Assembly (NCBI GenBank): GCA_028689545.1
Contig: JAQVCX010000005.1
Coordinates: 1-64,000 of the forward strand
DNA length: 64,000 nt
Reading direction: 5' to 3'
From: Parabacteroides sp.
GTDB taxonomy: Bacteria; Bacteroidota; Bacteroidia; Bacteroidales; Tannerellaceae
Shown: positions 22,137 through 31,988 of the stretch, one piece after another
How the letters are laid out: every line of letters begins with the position of its first letter
Position numbering within the stretch: position 1 is the first letter of the stretch
Made by a program: the position numbers and the translations under genes
The notes under the pieces: model-generated
Seen by the model: the letters and a program-made list of their open reading frames with translations, nothing else
Database searches by the model: none
Told to the model about the DNA's origin: nothing

Positions 22137-22898
22137 TTATACTCTACCTTTAAACCATTTGGCAAAATAGAATCTCACGGCGAACCAACCATGCAACAGA
22201 ATCGTCGACACCTTGCCATAATACTTGCACATGATCTCATATCGCTCCTTCAAGGAGTCTTTCCGGTTCACGCTACTTAACCCTTCCTCCAAAAAATCAG
22301 ACAGGATCAAGCGTGTATTATGCACTCTTTTCGCACGCTTCAGACATTGGATACACCAATCATAATCCGCTGTCAAACGGTATTCCGTATTATATAACGG
22401 AGCGATCTCCCGTTTTGATATAAACGACTGGTGACAAACCAACATTCCCATCCGGAAGCTTTTCCAAGTCAGTTTCTCCGGAGCTTTCAACCTGCGCATT
22501 CCTAGCGATCTACCCGCCGCGTCAACGATCTGGGTCTCTCCGTAAATCACGTCTGGCAAAGATACTTTCTTTTTCAAAGACACCACAATTCTTTGCACGG
22601 TATCTGAGGTATAAAGTGTATCTCCCGCGTTCAAGAACCACACATAATCCCCCGTAGCCCGCTTTAAACCTTTATTCATGGCATCGTACAAGCCTTTATC
22701 AGGCTCGCTTATCCAAGAAGCGATACCAGACTCATATTGTTTGATGATCTCTACGGTCTTATCCTTCGACGCTCCGTCAATTAATATATACTCGATATTT
22801 GGATACGATTGGCTAAGTACGCTCAATATCGTACGCTCCAACCATCGCTCCGCATTATAGGTGATCGTTATGATCGAAAATGTAGGTTGCTGATTCAT
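22137..22898 (-). CDS. glycosyltransferase family 2
   Basis: FSIITITYNAERWLERTILSVLSQSYPNIEYILIDGASKDKT. Confidence 0.92.
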   Translation of the reverse strand: MNQQPTFSIITITYNAERWLERTILSVLSQSYPNIEYILIDGASKDKTVEIIKQYESGIASWISEPDKGLYDAMNKGLKRATGDYVWFLNAGDTLYTSDTVQRIVVSLKKKVSLPDVIYGETQIVDAAGRSLGMRRLKAPEKLTWKSFRMGMLVCHQSFISKREIAPLYNTEYRLTADYDWCIQCLKRAKRVHNTRLILSDFLEEGLSSVNRKDSLKERYEIMCKYYGKVSTILLHGWFAVRFYFAKWFKGRV

Positions 22899-22910
22899 TG
22901 TTGTTTTGTT

Positions 22911-23081
22911 TTATAAGCTTGTTTCGGATGATTTGGAGTATCGGGGTATAAGCGCAGGTCGCAAGGTTTCATCCGCAATCAATTTATTATGAGGTCTGAA
23001 AGGGTGAGACCTAGACGATACACAACGAGTATATTCGTCATGCCATGATTCCTTAAATTCGATATGCTGGTCTTCTTTCAT
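22911..23081 (-). pseudogene. N-terminal remnant of an AlbA_2/Schlafen-type ATP-binding protein
   Basis: Translated by eye: MKEDQHIEFKESWHDEY then unrelated sequence to a stop; 56 codons. Confidence 0.55.
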
Positions 23082-23082
23082 T

Positions 23083-24354
23083 CTATTTACGCTTATTACA
23101 CAGACTCTGATACAAAGCTATATATTTTTCGGCAATAACCGATTCCTCATAACAATCATGCACCTTGCGGACACAGGCCTCATCTAATCGCAAAGGCTCT
23201 CGATTATCGATTACCCACTTGATACCCGTAGCCAAGTCATCAGGATCCTTATATTTCGCCAAATATCCATTTTCCAAGTGGTTTATAATATCAGTCTGTC
23301 CGCTATTATCAAAACTCACCGCCGGACAACCACAAGCCATACCCTCAATAATTGTCTGCCCAAAAGTCTCATACAGGGAAGAGACCACCGTTACATCCGC
23401 GGCAGCATATAATTTCGCGATCACAGAGGGATCACGCAAAGAGCCCATCCATACATAAGGAATTGGTATTTCCGACAAAAAAGAATCATCTCCTTTGATT
23501 CCTCCAAACAAGACCAAGAAATAATCGTCCTCTCCTGTCCCCTCTTTCAATATAGATAAAGCCTTGACGAGATATTCAAAACCTTTAATCGGATCATTGA
23601 TACGTGCGGCTCCCATCAGAAGGATTTTCTTATCCAAAGGCAGAGACATGCTCTTCCTTGCCTCCTCTTTATCTGAAGGAACAAACAGACTTGTATCAAT
23701 CACATTCGGAATAACCTCTACAGACAAGTTTTTGGTCAGCGCACTACCTTGTGCTTGTTTTTTTAACCAAGTACTTACCGCCACCAATTGGATCTTAGAA
23801 TCCGCCAAGAAACGTTTCTTGTGAAATACGGAGTACGCCAAATCCTTGTGCTTATGGGAACATAGGAAAGAACATTCTCCACATTCCCCCTTAAACCTTT
23901 CACAGCCAAACGAATGATGGCAAATTGCCGTAGAAGGCCACATATCGTGCATAGTCCATACGATAGGTTTCCCTGTCCGTATCAATTTCTTTATATCATC
24001 TAAAGATAGAAAGCCTTGGTTAATCCAATGTAAATGGATGATATCCGCATTTTGAACTAATGGATGAGAGCTGATATCCGTTCCTGTATTAGCGATAGAG
24101 ACCTGAAATAAAGGTTTCCGCCGTAAATGGTTGGAGAGAAAAATCACTAAACGTTCCCATACAAAACGGATAAAGTTCAACTTCCTTGAAAAAAAAGAAT
24201 CATTTAAAGAGAGTACACAAGGATTATGGCTTATTTTATCGCGCACCAGCATTGTTACCTCGATATCTGCCTTCCTCAATGCCTTCATTAACCTATTAGC
24301 AGCGATAGCGGCACCACCAGTAAATTCTGAGGTATTAACTATAAGAACCTTCAT
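23083..24354 (-). CDS. glycosyltransferase family 4
   Basis: MKVLIVNTSEFTGGAAIAANRL ... VVSSLYETFGQTIIEGMACGCP. Confidence 0.92.
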   Translation of the reverse strand: MKVLIVNTSEFTGGAAIAANRLMKALRKADIEVTMLVRDKISHNPCVLSLNDSFFSRKLNFIRFVWERLVIFLSNHLRRKPLFQVSIANTGTDISSHPLVQNADIIHLHWINQGFLSLDDIKKLIRTGKPIVWTMHDMWPSTAICHHSFGCERFKGECGECSFLCSHKHKDLAYSVFHKKRFLADSKIQLVAVSTWLKKQAQGSALTKNLSVEVIPNVIDTSLFVPSDKEEARKSMSLPLDKKILLMGAARINDPIKGFEYLVKALSILKEGTGEDDYFLVLFGGIKGDDSFLSEIPIPYVWMGSLRDPSVIAKLYAAADVTVVSSLYETFGQTIIEGMACGCPAVSFDNSGQTDIINHLENGYLAKYKDPDDLATGIKWVIDNREPLRLDEACVRKVHDCYEESVIAEKYIALYQSLCNKRK

Positions 24355-24404
24355 CCGATTTTTATCTATATATTCAAAATCCCCCTTATTTATAGTTTTC
24401 ATCT

Positions 24405-25337
24405 TTAAGATATCCGAAGCTTGTTTTTAAGTATCAAGCAAAACATCGTAGATGAAGAAAACATTTTTCGCAACTCCTTATAACGACATTTCAACCGTTT
24501 AAAAGAGAACTTCCATTTTAAGGTATCATATAAACTTATTTGGTGGATCTTCTGATTATCCAACACATATTTATGCATTTCATGTTTCGCTCCACCTTGC
24601 AAATGCAATCCATAAAAACGAATCATGCTACCATCCTCCATGTACCTTCCATAAGGCAAATTATCTATCCAATATATTTTCTTTCGCCCCTTGCTCATCT
24701 CAAAACCCATCGGATCAGAAATATTACCATCAAAACAAGCGCCCGAAGACGGATATATAAGATCAATTACATTATTTGAAATATCTTTCTGATACCAAGT
24801 AAGGACTGTCATATCACAAACGCCTCCATATACTACATCCTTATAAAATAATCTCAATCTTTCTAAGGCTCCTTTATCCGTATATAGAAATAGCATATAA
24901 TCACATAATTTATCTATGGACTCTTTATTAAACAGAGAAAAACAAGGTCCCATGATTTTACAGATCGTAAAATCATATTTCAGATATTGATTAAAGACCT
25001 CATCGACGTTACAATAAAGCAAGACATCCGAATCTAGACAAAGGAAATGCGTAAACCCCTCCTTTCTAACAAAATCCCGAATCACAAACCAACGCTGAAA
25101 ACAGAACAGTTCATAATCATAAGGATTTATCGACATATGTTGATAAACCTTCTGAAACTCATGAAGCCCTTCCGTATAACGATCTATATAAAAATGCTCG
25201 ACGATATTATAATGACTCGTTGATTCATCACTTATCAAACAAATTCGATTATCCGGATTAAATAGACGTATCTGCTTTAAAACAGGCTCAAGGTAGAAAC
25301 TATCTCCTTTATGTACGATCAATATGGGTATGTTCAT
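24405..25337 (-). CDS. putative glycosyltransferase
   Basis: FTHFLCLDSDVLLYCNVDEVF DxD-like motif; located among GTs. Confidence 0.6.
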   Translation of the reverse strand: MNIPILIVHKGDSFYLEPVLKQIRLFNPDNRICLISDESTSHYNIVEHFYIDRYTEGLHEFQKVYQHMSINPYDYELFCFQRWFVIRDFVRKEGFTHFLCLDSDVLLYCNVDEVFNQYLKYDFTICKIMGPCFSLFNKESIDKLCDYMLFLYTDKGALERLRLFYKDVVYGGVCDMTVLTWYQKDISNNVIDLIYPSSGACFDGNISDPMGFEMSKGRKKIYWIDNLPYGRYMEDGSMIRFYGLHLQGGAKHEMHKYVLDNQKIHQISLYDTLKWKFSFKRLKCRYKELRKMFSSSTMFCLILKNKLRIS

Positions 25338-25339
25338 GT

Positions 25340-26299
25340 TTACGCCAATTTAGTTTTTACTTTATTATACAACCGATGTATCCATGTATATTTAAGATAT
25401 TTAGCCAATATGCCACCGTTGATTTTATCCTGCAATATACGATGATTCTTTAATATTTCCGTATTATATCCCTCAAAAGGAATAAATGTTATCGGTTTAA
25501 TCGAAGTGTTCATGGCCGGTTTTGCCCACCAAGCCCGTTGACTTCCACAATGTTCACCCGATCCGTCAAATCCCCAATTTTGTGTCTTGGACAAAACAGG
25601 AAAAACAGAGCACATATGATGCGAGAACATATGATAATACACCCTCAAATCCATGGCTGCTATCTTTTTGCTGGAATCTGCCTGCAAAATCCCTTTGATA
25701 TAAAAACCGATTGACACAAATGCTTTATATTTCGCAGGGCTTTTCTTTAAAATCGCATAACGATCACAATAATCTAAATCGACTTTCATCCAGCGATCAC
25801 GCCAAGTCGCAAAACCCCAAGGGGAATTACAAGGGTAAAAATATACATCTTTATCATAATTAGTCGGCAAACGGAAAGGCAGACTAAATCCACAAATAGC
25901 GAAGACCTTCTCCTCATTCTCATAAAAATTCAAGCCCTCGTTCATATACCCTAAAAAATCTTTTGAGACAACAATATCATCCTCCAGGAATATAAAAGAC
26001 TCATGCGTAAGCAAAACTTCCTCAATTGCAACTTTTATAGATTCATGAGCACCTAAATTCATTTCCCTAAATAATAAACGAACTTCTTTAAAACCTACAA
26101 TAGAAGCCGCATATTCTCTCACTCTTTCTATAACGGGTATATGCTCTTCCCTATACGGAGCATCAGACACGATATACAACAATGATTCTGACGCTAAATC
26201 ATTCGCAAGCAGGGCTTCGATACATCTCTTCAAATGATCCAAACGATCATATACAGAAACTATAATAGGAGCATAGGCAACTTTAGGCATATTAATCAA
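25340..26299 (-). CDS. glycosyltransferase (GT-A fold)
   Basis: PIIVSVYDRLDHLKRCIEALL, FIFLEDDIVVSKDFL, NSPWGFATWRDRW. Confidence 0.85.
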   Translation of the reverse strand: MINMPKVAYAPIIVSVYDRLDHLKRCIEALLANDLASESLLYIVSDAPYREEHIPVIERVREYAASIVGFKEVRLLFREMNLGAHESIKVAIEEVLLTHESFIFLEDDIVVSKDFLGYMNEGLNFYENEEKVFAICGFSLPFRLPTNYDKDVYFYPCNSPWGFATWRDRWMKVDLDYCDRYAILKKSPAKYKAFVSIGFYIKGILQADSSKKIAAMDLRVYYHMFSHHMCSVFPVLSKTQNWGFDGSGEHCGSQRAWWAKPAMNTSIKPITFIPFEGYNTEILKNHRILQDKINGGILAKYLKYTWIHRLYNKVKTKLA

Positions 26300-26835
26300 A
26301 TATTGAAATCCAACAATTTCTTACTTCTATCTTTCAATCGCTTTACAGGAACTCCGGCATAAATGCCCCATGAGTCAAGACTTTTATTAACAAAGCTCAT
26401 AGCCCCTACTACACTTCCTTCATCAACGACCAGATTAGGCATGATCACACAAGAAGCCCCAACTTGCGTATATTTCCTCAAAATAACGGGACCACCAGTT
26501 ACATGAGTTGCCTCAAAAGGACACATGGGACCTATCAAGTAATCTCCTCCAAAATCGTCAACCGCACTATAGACTGTCGTTCTTGCCGATATTCCCGAAC
26601 AATCATGAATAAAGATCCCTTCTCCCCCATACAAAGCGACATAAGCCGATATATGAACCATCGACCCAATATGAATTTGCCCAGATAGTATAGAGAAGTC
26701 ATCAATCCTTACTTTATTGCCAATCGATATTTTCGAAGGCGAGTATATACTAGCCTTACGACTAACAAGCACGTCTTCACCAATAGACGCAAAGCCTATT
26801 CGCTCAAGTTCCTGTCTCGTATAAAAAGAGTTCAT
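26296..26835 (-). CDS. hexapeptide-repeat acyltransferase
   Basis: Left-handed beta-helix hexads and C-terminal GSVVGAMSFVNKSLDSWGIYAGVPVKRLKDR. Confidence 0.88.
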   Translation of the reverse strand: MNSFYTRQELERIGFASIGEDVLVSRKASIYSPSKISIGNKVRIDDFSILSGQIHIGSMVHISAYVALYGGEGIFIHDCSGISARTTVYSAVDDFGGDYLIGPMCPFEATHVTGGPVILRKYTQVGASCVIMPNLVVDEGSVVGAMSFVNKSLDSWGIYAGVPVKRLKDRSKKLLDFNI

Positions 26836-26838
26836 ATC

Positions 26839-27945
26839 TTAATTCCTTATCAGATTTATCACTCTTTCAACATCAGACTCTGTTAACGCATGATGCATCG
26901 GCAAACAAATTACTTGGTCAGCCATTTTATATGCCTCCGGCAAATTATCTCTTCCGGCCGAATCCAATCCCCGATATGTAGAGAAGGTACTAATCAATGG
27001 ATAGAAGTAACGACGGCCATAAACTCCCGCACAGTTCATCTTTTCATACAGCGCATCACGACTCATTCCATATTGTTTCTCATTTACAAATATAGGGAAA
27101 TATGAATAATTATGTTTTACACCCTGTATATCTTCAAAAAAACGAATACCCGGAATATCCACTAATGCCGCCCTATATTGTATAGCTACCTGCTTACGAG
27201 CCTCGATAGCCTTATCCACGTGCTTAAGCGTCATCAAGCCATAAGCGGAGCGAACTTCATCCATCTTTCCATTGATACCAGGCGCTACGACCGTAGTCTC
27301 ATTTGCGAAACCGAAATTTTTAATATAGTCAATACGTTGTTTTGTCTCTGCATCATGGCACACCAAGGCTCCTCCCTCAATCGTATTATACACTTTTGTC
27401 GCATGGAAACTTAACGTTGCCATATCTCCAGCCATGATAACCGAGTTACCATTCCTCTCTACACCAAATGCATGAGCCGCGTCATATATGACCTTTAGTC
27501 CGTACGTGTCTGATATCTGTTTGATACGTTCAATATCACAGGGTTGCCCATATACATGGACAGGCATAATTGCCGTAGTTTTAGGAGTTATGGCCGCTTC
27601 TATTTTGTCCGGGTCCATATTGCCCGTTCTCGGGTCAATATCAACAAAAACCGGCTTAATACCATTCCACCAAAGCGCATGAGTAGTAGCCACAAAACTA
27701 TAGGGTGTCGTTATAACCTCTCCCGTGATTCGCATCGCTTGCAACGCACAGATCAAAGGTAACGTTCCATTAGTAAATAGACTGATAAAAGGAATCTTCA
27801 GATAGTCACACAGCGCTTTTTCCAACTCTTGATGGTAATGTCCATTATTCGTAAGCCATTTTCTTTTCCAGATATCTTCCAAATAAGGAGTAAATTCCTC
27901 CAAAGGAGGAATCAATGGCGATGTGACAGTTATTATTTTTTCCAT
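26839..27945 (-). CDS. DegT/DnrJ/EryC1/StrS aminotransferase, VioA-like
   Basis: PLEEFTPYLEDIWKRKWLTNNG, TTPYSFVATTHALWWNGIKPVFVDID, YDAAHAFGVE. Confidence 0.88.
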   Translation of the reverse strand: MEKIITVTSPLIPPLEEFTPYLEDIWKRKWLTNNGHYHQELEKALCDYLKIPFISLFTNGTLPLICALQAMRITGEVITTPYSFVATTHALWWNGIKPVFVDIDPRTGNMDPDKIEAAITPKTTAIMPVHVYGQPCDIERIKQISDTYGLKVIYDAAHAFGVERNGNSVIMAGDMATLSFHATKVYNTIEGGALVCHDAETKQRIDYIKNFGFANETTVVAPGINGKMDEVRSAYGLMTLKHVDKAIEARKQVAIQYRAALVDIPGIRFFEDIQGVKHNYSYFPIFVNEKQYGMSRDALYEKMNCAGVYGRRYFYPLISTFSTYRGLDSAGRDNLPEAYKMADQVICLPMHHALTESDVERVINLIRN

Positions 27946-27947
27946 AT

Positions 27948-28943
27948 CTAAAATATTTTATGAATTACTCTTTTGGTCTTAAGCAAAGCCTCTCTCATTT
28001 TATCCTTTGGATATGAATCGTATGGATCAATCACTATTTTCACGACCTTTTCCGAATTTAGGTCTATAAACTTATCTATATACGATTTAATGAAAGGAAA
28101 TAAATTGTATTTAAATAACAACAGACTTCTCGACGCTTTTACAAAAGGAAGCTTTTCACGATAAATCTGATCGGAATGCTGGAGTATCTCTCCTATTTTA
28201 GAAAGAGAGGCCGCCGTATCATTAATATCTAAAGGAATAATTGAATTATCAGGAAAATAAGTATTTATATTTTTACATCCACAATATATCGGCACTGAAT
28301 ATGCTAAAAAAGAATCCGCTATTTTCTCTGTCCAATAATCAAGTTCATACGAGTTTTCAATACAAATTGAAAACTCGTATGGGCATAAGGCTGTAGCCTT
28401 ATCGTCAACCATTTGTATTCCATTCCCATAAAAATCAATTTGATCACCATATTCTTCACGCAGTTTACTCATCCAAGCAAGTCTCTTTTTATGTCCCGGA
28501 AGAAATTTACGACTAGAAGTTATGAATGAGATCTTCTTCTTTTTCTCTGGCACTTCCATCAGCTCAATTTGCTTATAATCAAAAGAGGGAGAAGCTGTCC
28601 GGAAATTATATCCAAAATACCAAGGTAAAGCTTGTTGATCCCGATGATTATGAGGATGTCTTAAAGTATGAGCAGATATTACATGGTCAAATAAATTGAT
28701 AAAAGTTTGGGAATAAACTTTCACGATCGGAGGTTCTCCCGATATAAAAAATAAAGCTCCTGCTTTATAGCAAAGTTCATAGCTCTCTTTTATATTTTCA
28801 TATATCACGACAACATCCCATATAATATCAGCTCTCGAATTGAAAAAGAATTTATATCCTACTAAGTCCCAATCAGACGAAAGTTGTTTTTCAAAAAGAT
28901 TCGCAATTGGAGATATTATATTAATATTAATAATAGACTTCAT
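27948..28943 (-). CDS. GT10-family alpha-1,3-fucosyltransferase-like protein
   Basis: YEFSICIENSYELDYWTEKIADSFLAYSVPIYCG matches the FucT signature region. Confidence 0.85.
   Translation of the reverse strand: MKSIININIISPIANLFEKQLSSDWDLVGYKFFFNSRADIIWDVVVIYENIKESYELCYKAGALFFISGEPPIVKVYSQTFINLFDHVISAHTLRHPHNHRDQQALPWYFGYNFRTASPSFDYKQIELMEVPEKKKKISFITSSRKFLPGHKKRLAWMSKLREEYGDQIDFYGNGIQMVDDKATALCPYEFSICIENSYELDYWTEKIADSFLAYSVPIYCGCKNINTYFPDNSIIPLDINDTAASLSKIGEILQHSDQIYREKLPFVKASRSLLLFKYNLFPFIKSYIDKFIDLNSEKVVKIVIDPYDSYPKDKMREALLKTKRVIHKIF
28346..28381. other. perfect 16-bp-stem hairpin inside the GT10 coding sequence
   Basis: CATACGAGTTTTCAAT ACAA ATTGAAAACTCGTATG. Confidence 0.9.
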
Positions 28944-29000
28944 GATAATCTTGTATAAATAATCAATTCAACAAATTCAAAATTCAATAAATCATAGCCT

Positions 29001-30116
29001 TTACAAACTTTCGAAAACATTCTGCCACATAGAGACCAATTCTGATTTATCAAAGAATCTACGAGCATACTTCACTCCATTCCCAGAATCTAAATGATTA
29101 TCTATAAACTGATCAAATGGGACACTCCCGATCTCATGACAATCATAAACGCCCACTCCTGTGTTTATCAAACCTTTATAGATAATTCCAGATGGTGATA
29201 GATAGACTTTCTTCTTTAAATAAAGCAACAAGAATATATTACCCAATGCCGACTGATGCTCATAATCAAAAATAGCGACATCTATCGTATTTATTAATTC
29301 AGCATATTCCAGCCAGGATTTATTATCCCTCAATATTAACACCTTATTTCCAAATATACCTCGGGCTATATTTTCTATCGAATTCGCATAAGCTATATTA
29401 CCATAAGAAAGAGGTATCACCAGTTCAAAATCTTCATCTGCGTATTTCCTTAAGCAGTCCAGATATTTCTCATGTTTCAAAAAGGAATAGGCACAATGCC
29501 CCAATAAGATCCTTTTTCTATTTCCTTCCTTTCTTCCCTTTTCCAAATGATCTAATTCATCTGAAAAATGGCCTATAACATATACCGCATTATAAATTCG
29601 TACCGATTCAAATCGTTTCTTCAACTCTAAACGATCCGATTCAAACCCAGCGATCGCAGCTTTAAAAGAAGCAATTTTCACATCAGCGAACATCCATATA
29701 AAACGCAATAGTCTAGCGTATAGCCATCTTCCGACATTCTTTATCGTAACACTTTCCTTAATAGCATCTCCCCAAGAGAACCTGTAAAGATCATTCCCCC
29801 AGACACACCACACAATCTTCTCCGCAAAATCACGCCTCATTCTTATAAGTTCCCATGCAGAATAACAAAGGCCATGCAGAAAAATCCAATCGGCGAGATG
29901 TGTAAACGAGTAAGACGTTTTCAAATCGAACTTGTTTTTATAAATCACATTGGAATATCTTTCCAAATCCTTTATTGGAGTATTCGCAAAAACAACAAAC
30001 AAATGATCCTCTACGGTAAAGTTATTAGAAACGAACTTTATAAACTCTATATTAAATATAGAATTACCACCTGGCATCAAATGGATATATTTATATTTCT
30101 TGTCCATCCTATTCAT
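29001..30116 (-). CDS. GT56/WecF-like Fuc4NAc transferase
   Basis: KYIHLMPGGNSIFNIEFIKFV, FLHGLCYSAWELIRMRRDFAEKIVWCVWGNDLY. Confidence 0.8.
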   Translation of the reverse strand: MNRMDKKYKYIHLMPGGNSIFNIEFIKFVSNNFTVEDHLFVVFANTPIKDLERYSNVIYKNKFDLKTSYSFTHLADWIFLHGLCYSAWELIRMRRDFAEKIVWCVWGNDLYRFSWGDAIKESVTIKNVGRWLYARLLRFIWMFADVKIASFKAAIAGFESDRLELKKRFESVRIYNAVYVIGHFSDELDHLEKGRKEGNRKRILLGHCAYSFLKHEKYLDCLRKYADEDFELVIPLSYGNIAYANSIENIARGIFGNKVLILRDNKSWLEYAELINTIDVAIFDYEHQSALGNIFLLLYLKKKVYLSPSGIIYKGLINTGVGVYDCHEIGSVPFDQFIDNHLDSGNGVKYARRFFDKSELVSMWQNVFESL

Positions 30117-31556
30117 TTAAAAACGCTTTTTTAAAAACACCATAGCCTCACGAACGATCTGAGAATCTAACAAATAGCATATAAGAATATACAAACATGC
30201 TGTCAGCAGGATTTTAAAGACTAACGAGAAATAGACATTCTCTACAAATGATGCCAATAAAGCTGCAACTCCTATAGATATCAAAGTAATACCCACATAA
30301 GGAAATATATCTTTGAATATATCCAAAAGCTTAATACGGATAAACTTATGAACATGGTAAAACCAATAAAGCATCGTCACATAATAAACGAAAACGTAGG
30401 CAATGGTCATCCATACAGCACCCCAATTGAGCATACACAGAACCACCAATAACTGAGATATACCAGTTAAAATAAATCCTTTCAGATAAATATCCGAGGC
30501 TCCCCGCTCTACAATCAACTGCGTGTATAACGTCATAAATACATAAGCGATACCCCAGATTGACAAGATTCTCAAGAAGATAACACTAGGCAACCATTTA
30601 TCTCCGATAGTCACAACAATAAAATCTTCAGCAATAAATGCCAAACCCAAGAAAGCAGGGAAAGCGACAAAAGCGACAAAACGCTGTAACTTACGAAAGA
30701 CGTTTAATTTTCTATTCAAATCATCTCCTACTTGCACAAGAACCGGTTGCACAACTTGCTGGATCATTCCACTAATTAAAAGATTCCCCATTCCCATCCA
30801 TTTTTGGCCCTGTGAAAAAAAGCCAAGTTGAGATGCACTGTAAAATCTACCTAATAAAACAGAGAAGACATTATTATTTATTTGCTGGAAAATATTCGTG
30901 AATAATAATTTCACGCTAAACGGGAACATTTCCTTTAACGGGCGAAAATCAAAATCAAGAGTAGGTCTCCAAGGTGCGTAATAACAACGTAATATAGAGC
31001 CGGAAGCAACATAAACCAAACTCTGCCAGGCTAACGCCCAATAAGCATATCCCTTTATAGCACAAGTCAATCCAACGAGACCTGACAACAACATAGCGAC
31101 TATATCTATTTTAGCTTGCTCTTTAACCATCAGCCGCTTAAACATGACTGCGTATGGCACCATTCCTATCCCAGAGAAGAAGAAACCAACAAATATAATC
31201 CTCGATAATTGAACCAATTCAGGTCGATCATAAAACCGAGCAATTAACGGCGCGAAGTAAAACAAGATAAAATATAATATCGCGCTAGCAAAAAAAGTAA
31301 ACCAAAATACCGCATTATAATCTCTATGCGCAGTTTCCTGCTTATTCGTAAGTGCCACCGTAAATCCACTATTAATAATCGTACTAGCGATTCCACTAAA
31401 TATCGCCAACATTCCGACCAATCCATAGTCTTCGGCATCCAAAACACGTGCCAGATAAATACCAAACAACATCCCCAGCAACTGTTGTACCCCATTGCTC
31501 ACGCCTCCCCAGAAGAGGCCTGCCGCTGTCTTATCTTTTAATGATTGTTCTGCCAT
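30117..31556 (-). CDS. Wzx-type oligosaccharide flippase
   Basis: AAGLFWGGVSNGVQQLLGMLFGIYLARVLDAEDYGLVGM; polytopic. Confidence 0.92.
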   Translation of the reverse strand: MAEQSLKDKTAAGLFWGGVSNGVQQLLGMLFGIYLARVLDAEDYGLVGMLAIFSGIASTIINSGFTVALTNKQETAHRDYNAVFWFTFFASAILYFILFYFAPLIARFYDRPELVQLSRIIFVGFFFSGIGMVPYAVMFKRLMVKEQAKIDIVAMLLSGLVGLTCAIKGYAYWALAWQSLVYVASGSILRCYYAPWRPTLDFDFRPLKEMFPFSVKLLFTNIFQQINNNVFSVLLGRFYSASQLGFFSQGQKWMGMGNLLISGMIQQVVQPVLVQVGDDLNRKLNVFRKLQRFVAFVAFPAFLGLAFIAEDFIVVTIGDKWLPSVIFLRILSIWGIAYVFMTLYTQLIVERGASDIYLKGFILTGISQLLVVLCMLNWGAVWMTIAYVFVYYVTMLYWFYHVHKFIRIKLLDIFKDIFPYVGITLISIGVAALLASFVENVYFSLVFKILLTACLYILICYLLDSQIVREAMVFLKKRF

Positions 31557-31565
31557 TCGATATTT

Positions 31566-31599
31566 ACGGTAAAATGCCACAAAGATAAACATTTACCGT
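31566..31599 (-). promoter_or_regulatory. -7-like element TATCTTTG flanked by 8-bp inverted repeat ACGGTAAA/TTTACCGT
   Basis: Arms at 31566-31573 and 31592-31599 with CAAAGATA (31580-31587) between them, just upstream of the flippase start. Confidence 0.5.
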
Positions 31600-31988
31600 T
31601 GGCTAACAGTAGAAAAGGGGAAGCTTTTCTTTCTTTATGTATATTTTAAGATATACTATCCATGGAAATCTTGATTTCTATACATAGAAAATGGGATTTA
31701 GTATTAATAGTAATTCGATTTTATATAGATAGTAATCTAGCCTATGTTAGGCCTATCCCAATAACGTCATGATATACAACAGGATAAAAGTACTTGTGTA
31801 AAAATCAGACTTATTGTATTTTTTCACGATTATTTCTTTCTAAAGAATGGCCTACCCGGGTTATGAATACGACTCAAAGGCTGATCCCTCGGAAAAAGAG
31901 AGGAACTCTCCGAACCGCAAAACGGGGGTAGCCAAGGCTGCGAAAGCCCTGACGAGATCTAAAATCTCAATCTCTATTTCCGGCGGGT

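Noticed and set aside
31566-31599. Invertible (phase-variable) capsule promoter
   Set aside because: Only 18 bp lie between the arms and no second distant copy of the arm was seen upstream; no recombinase gene nearby.
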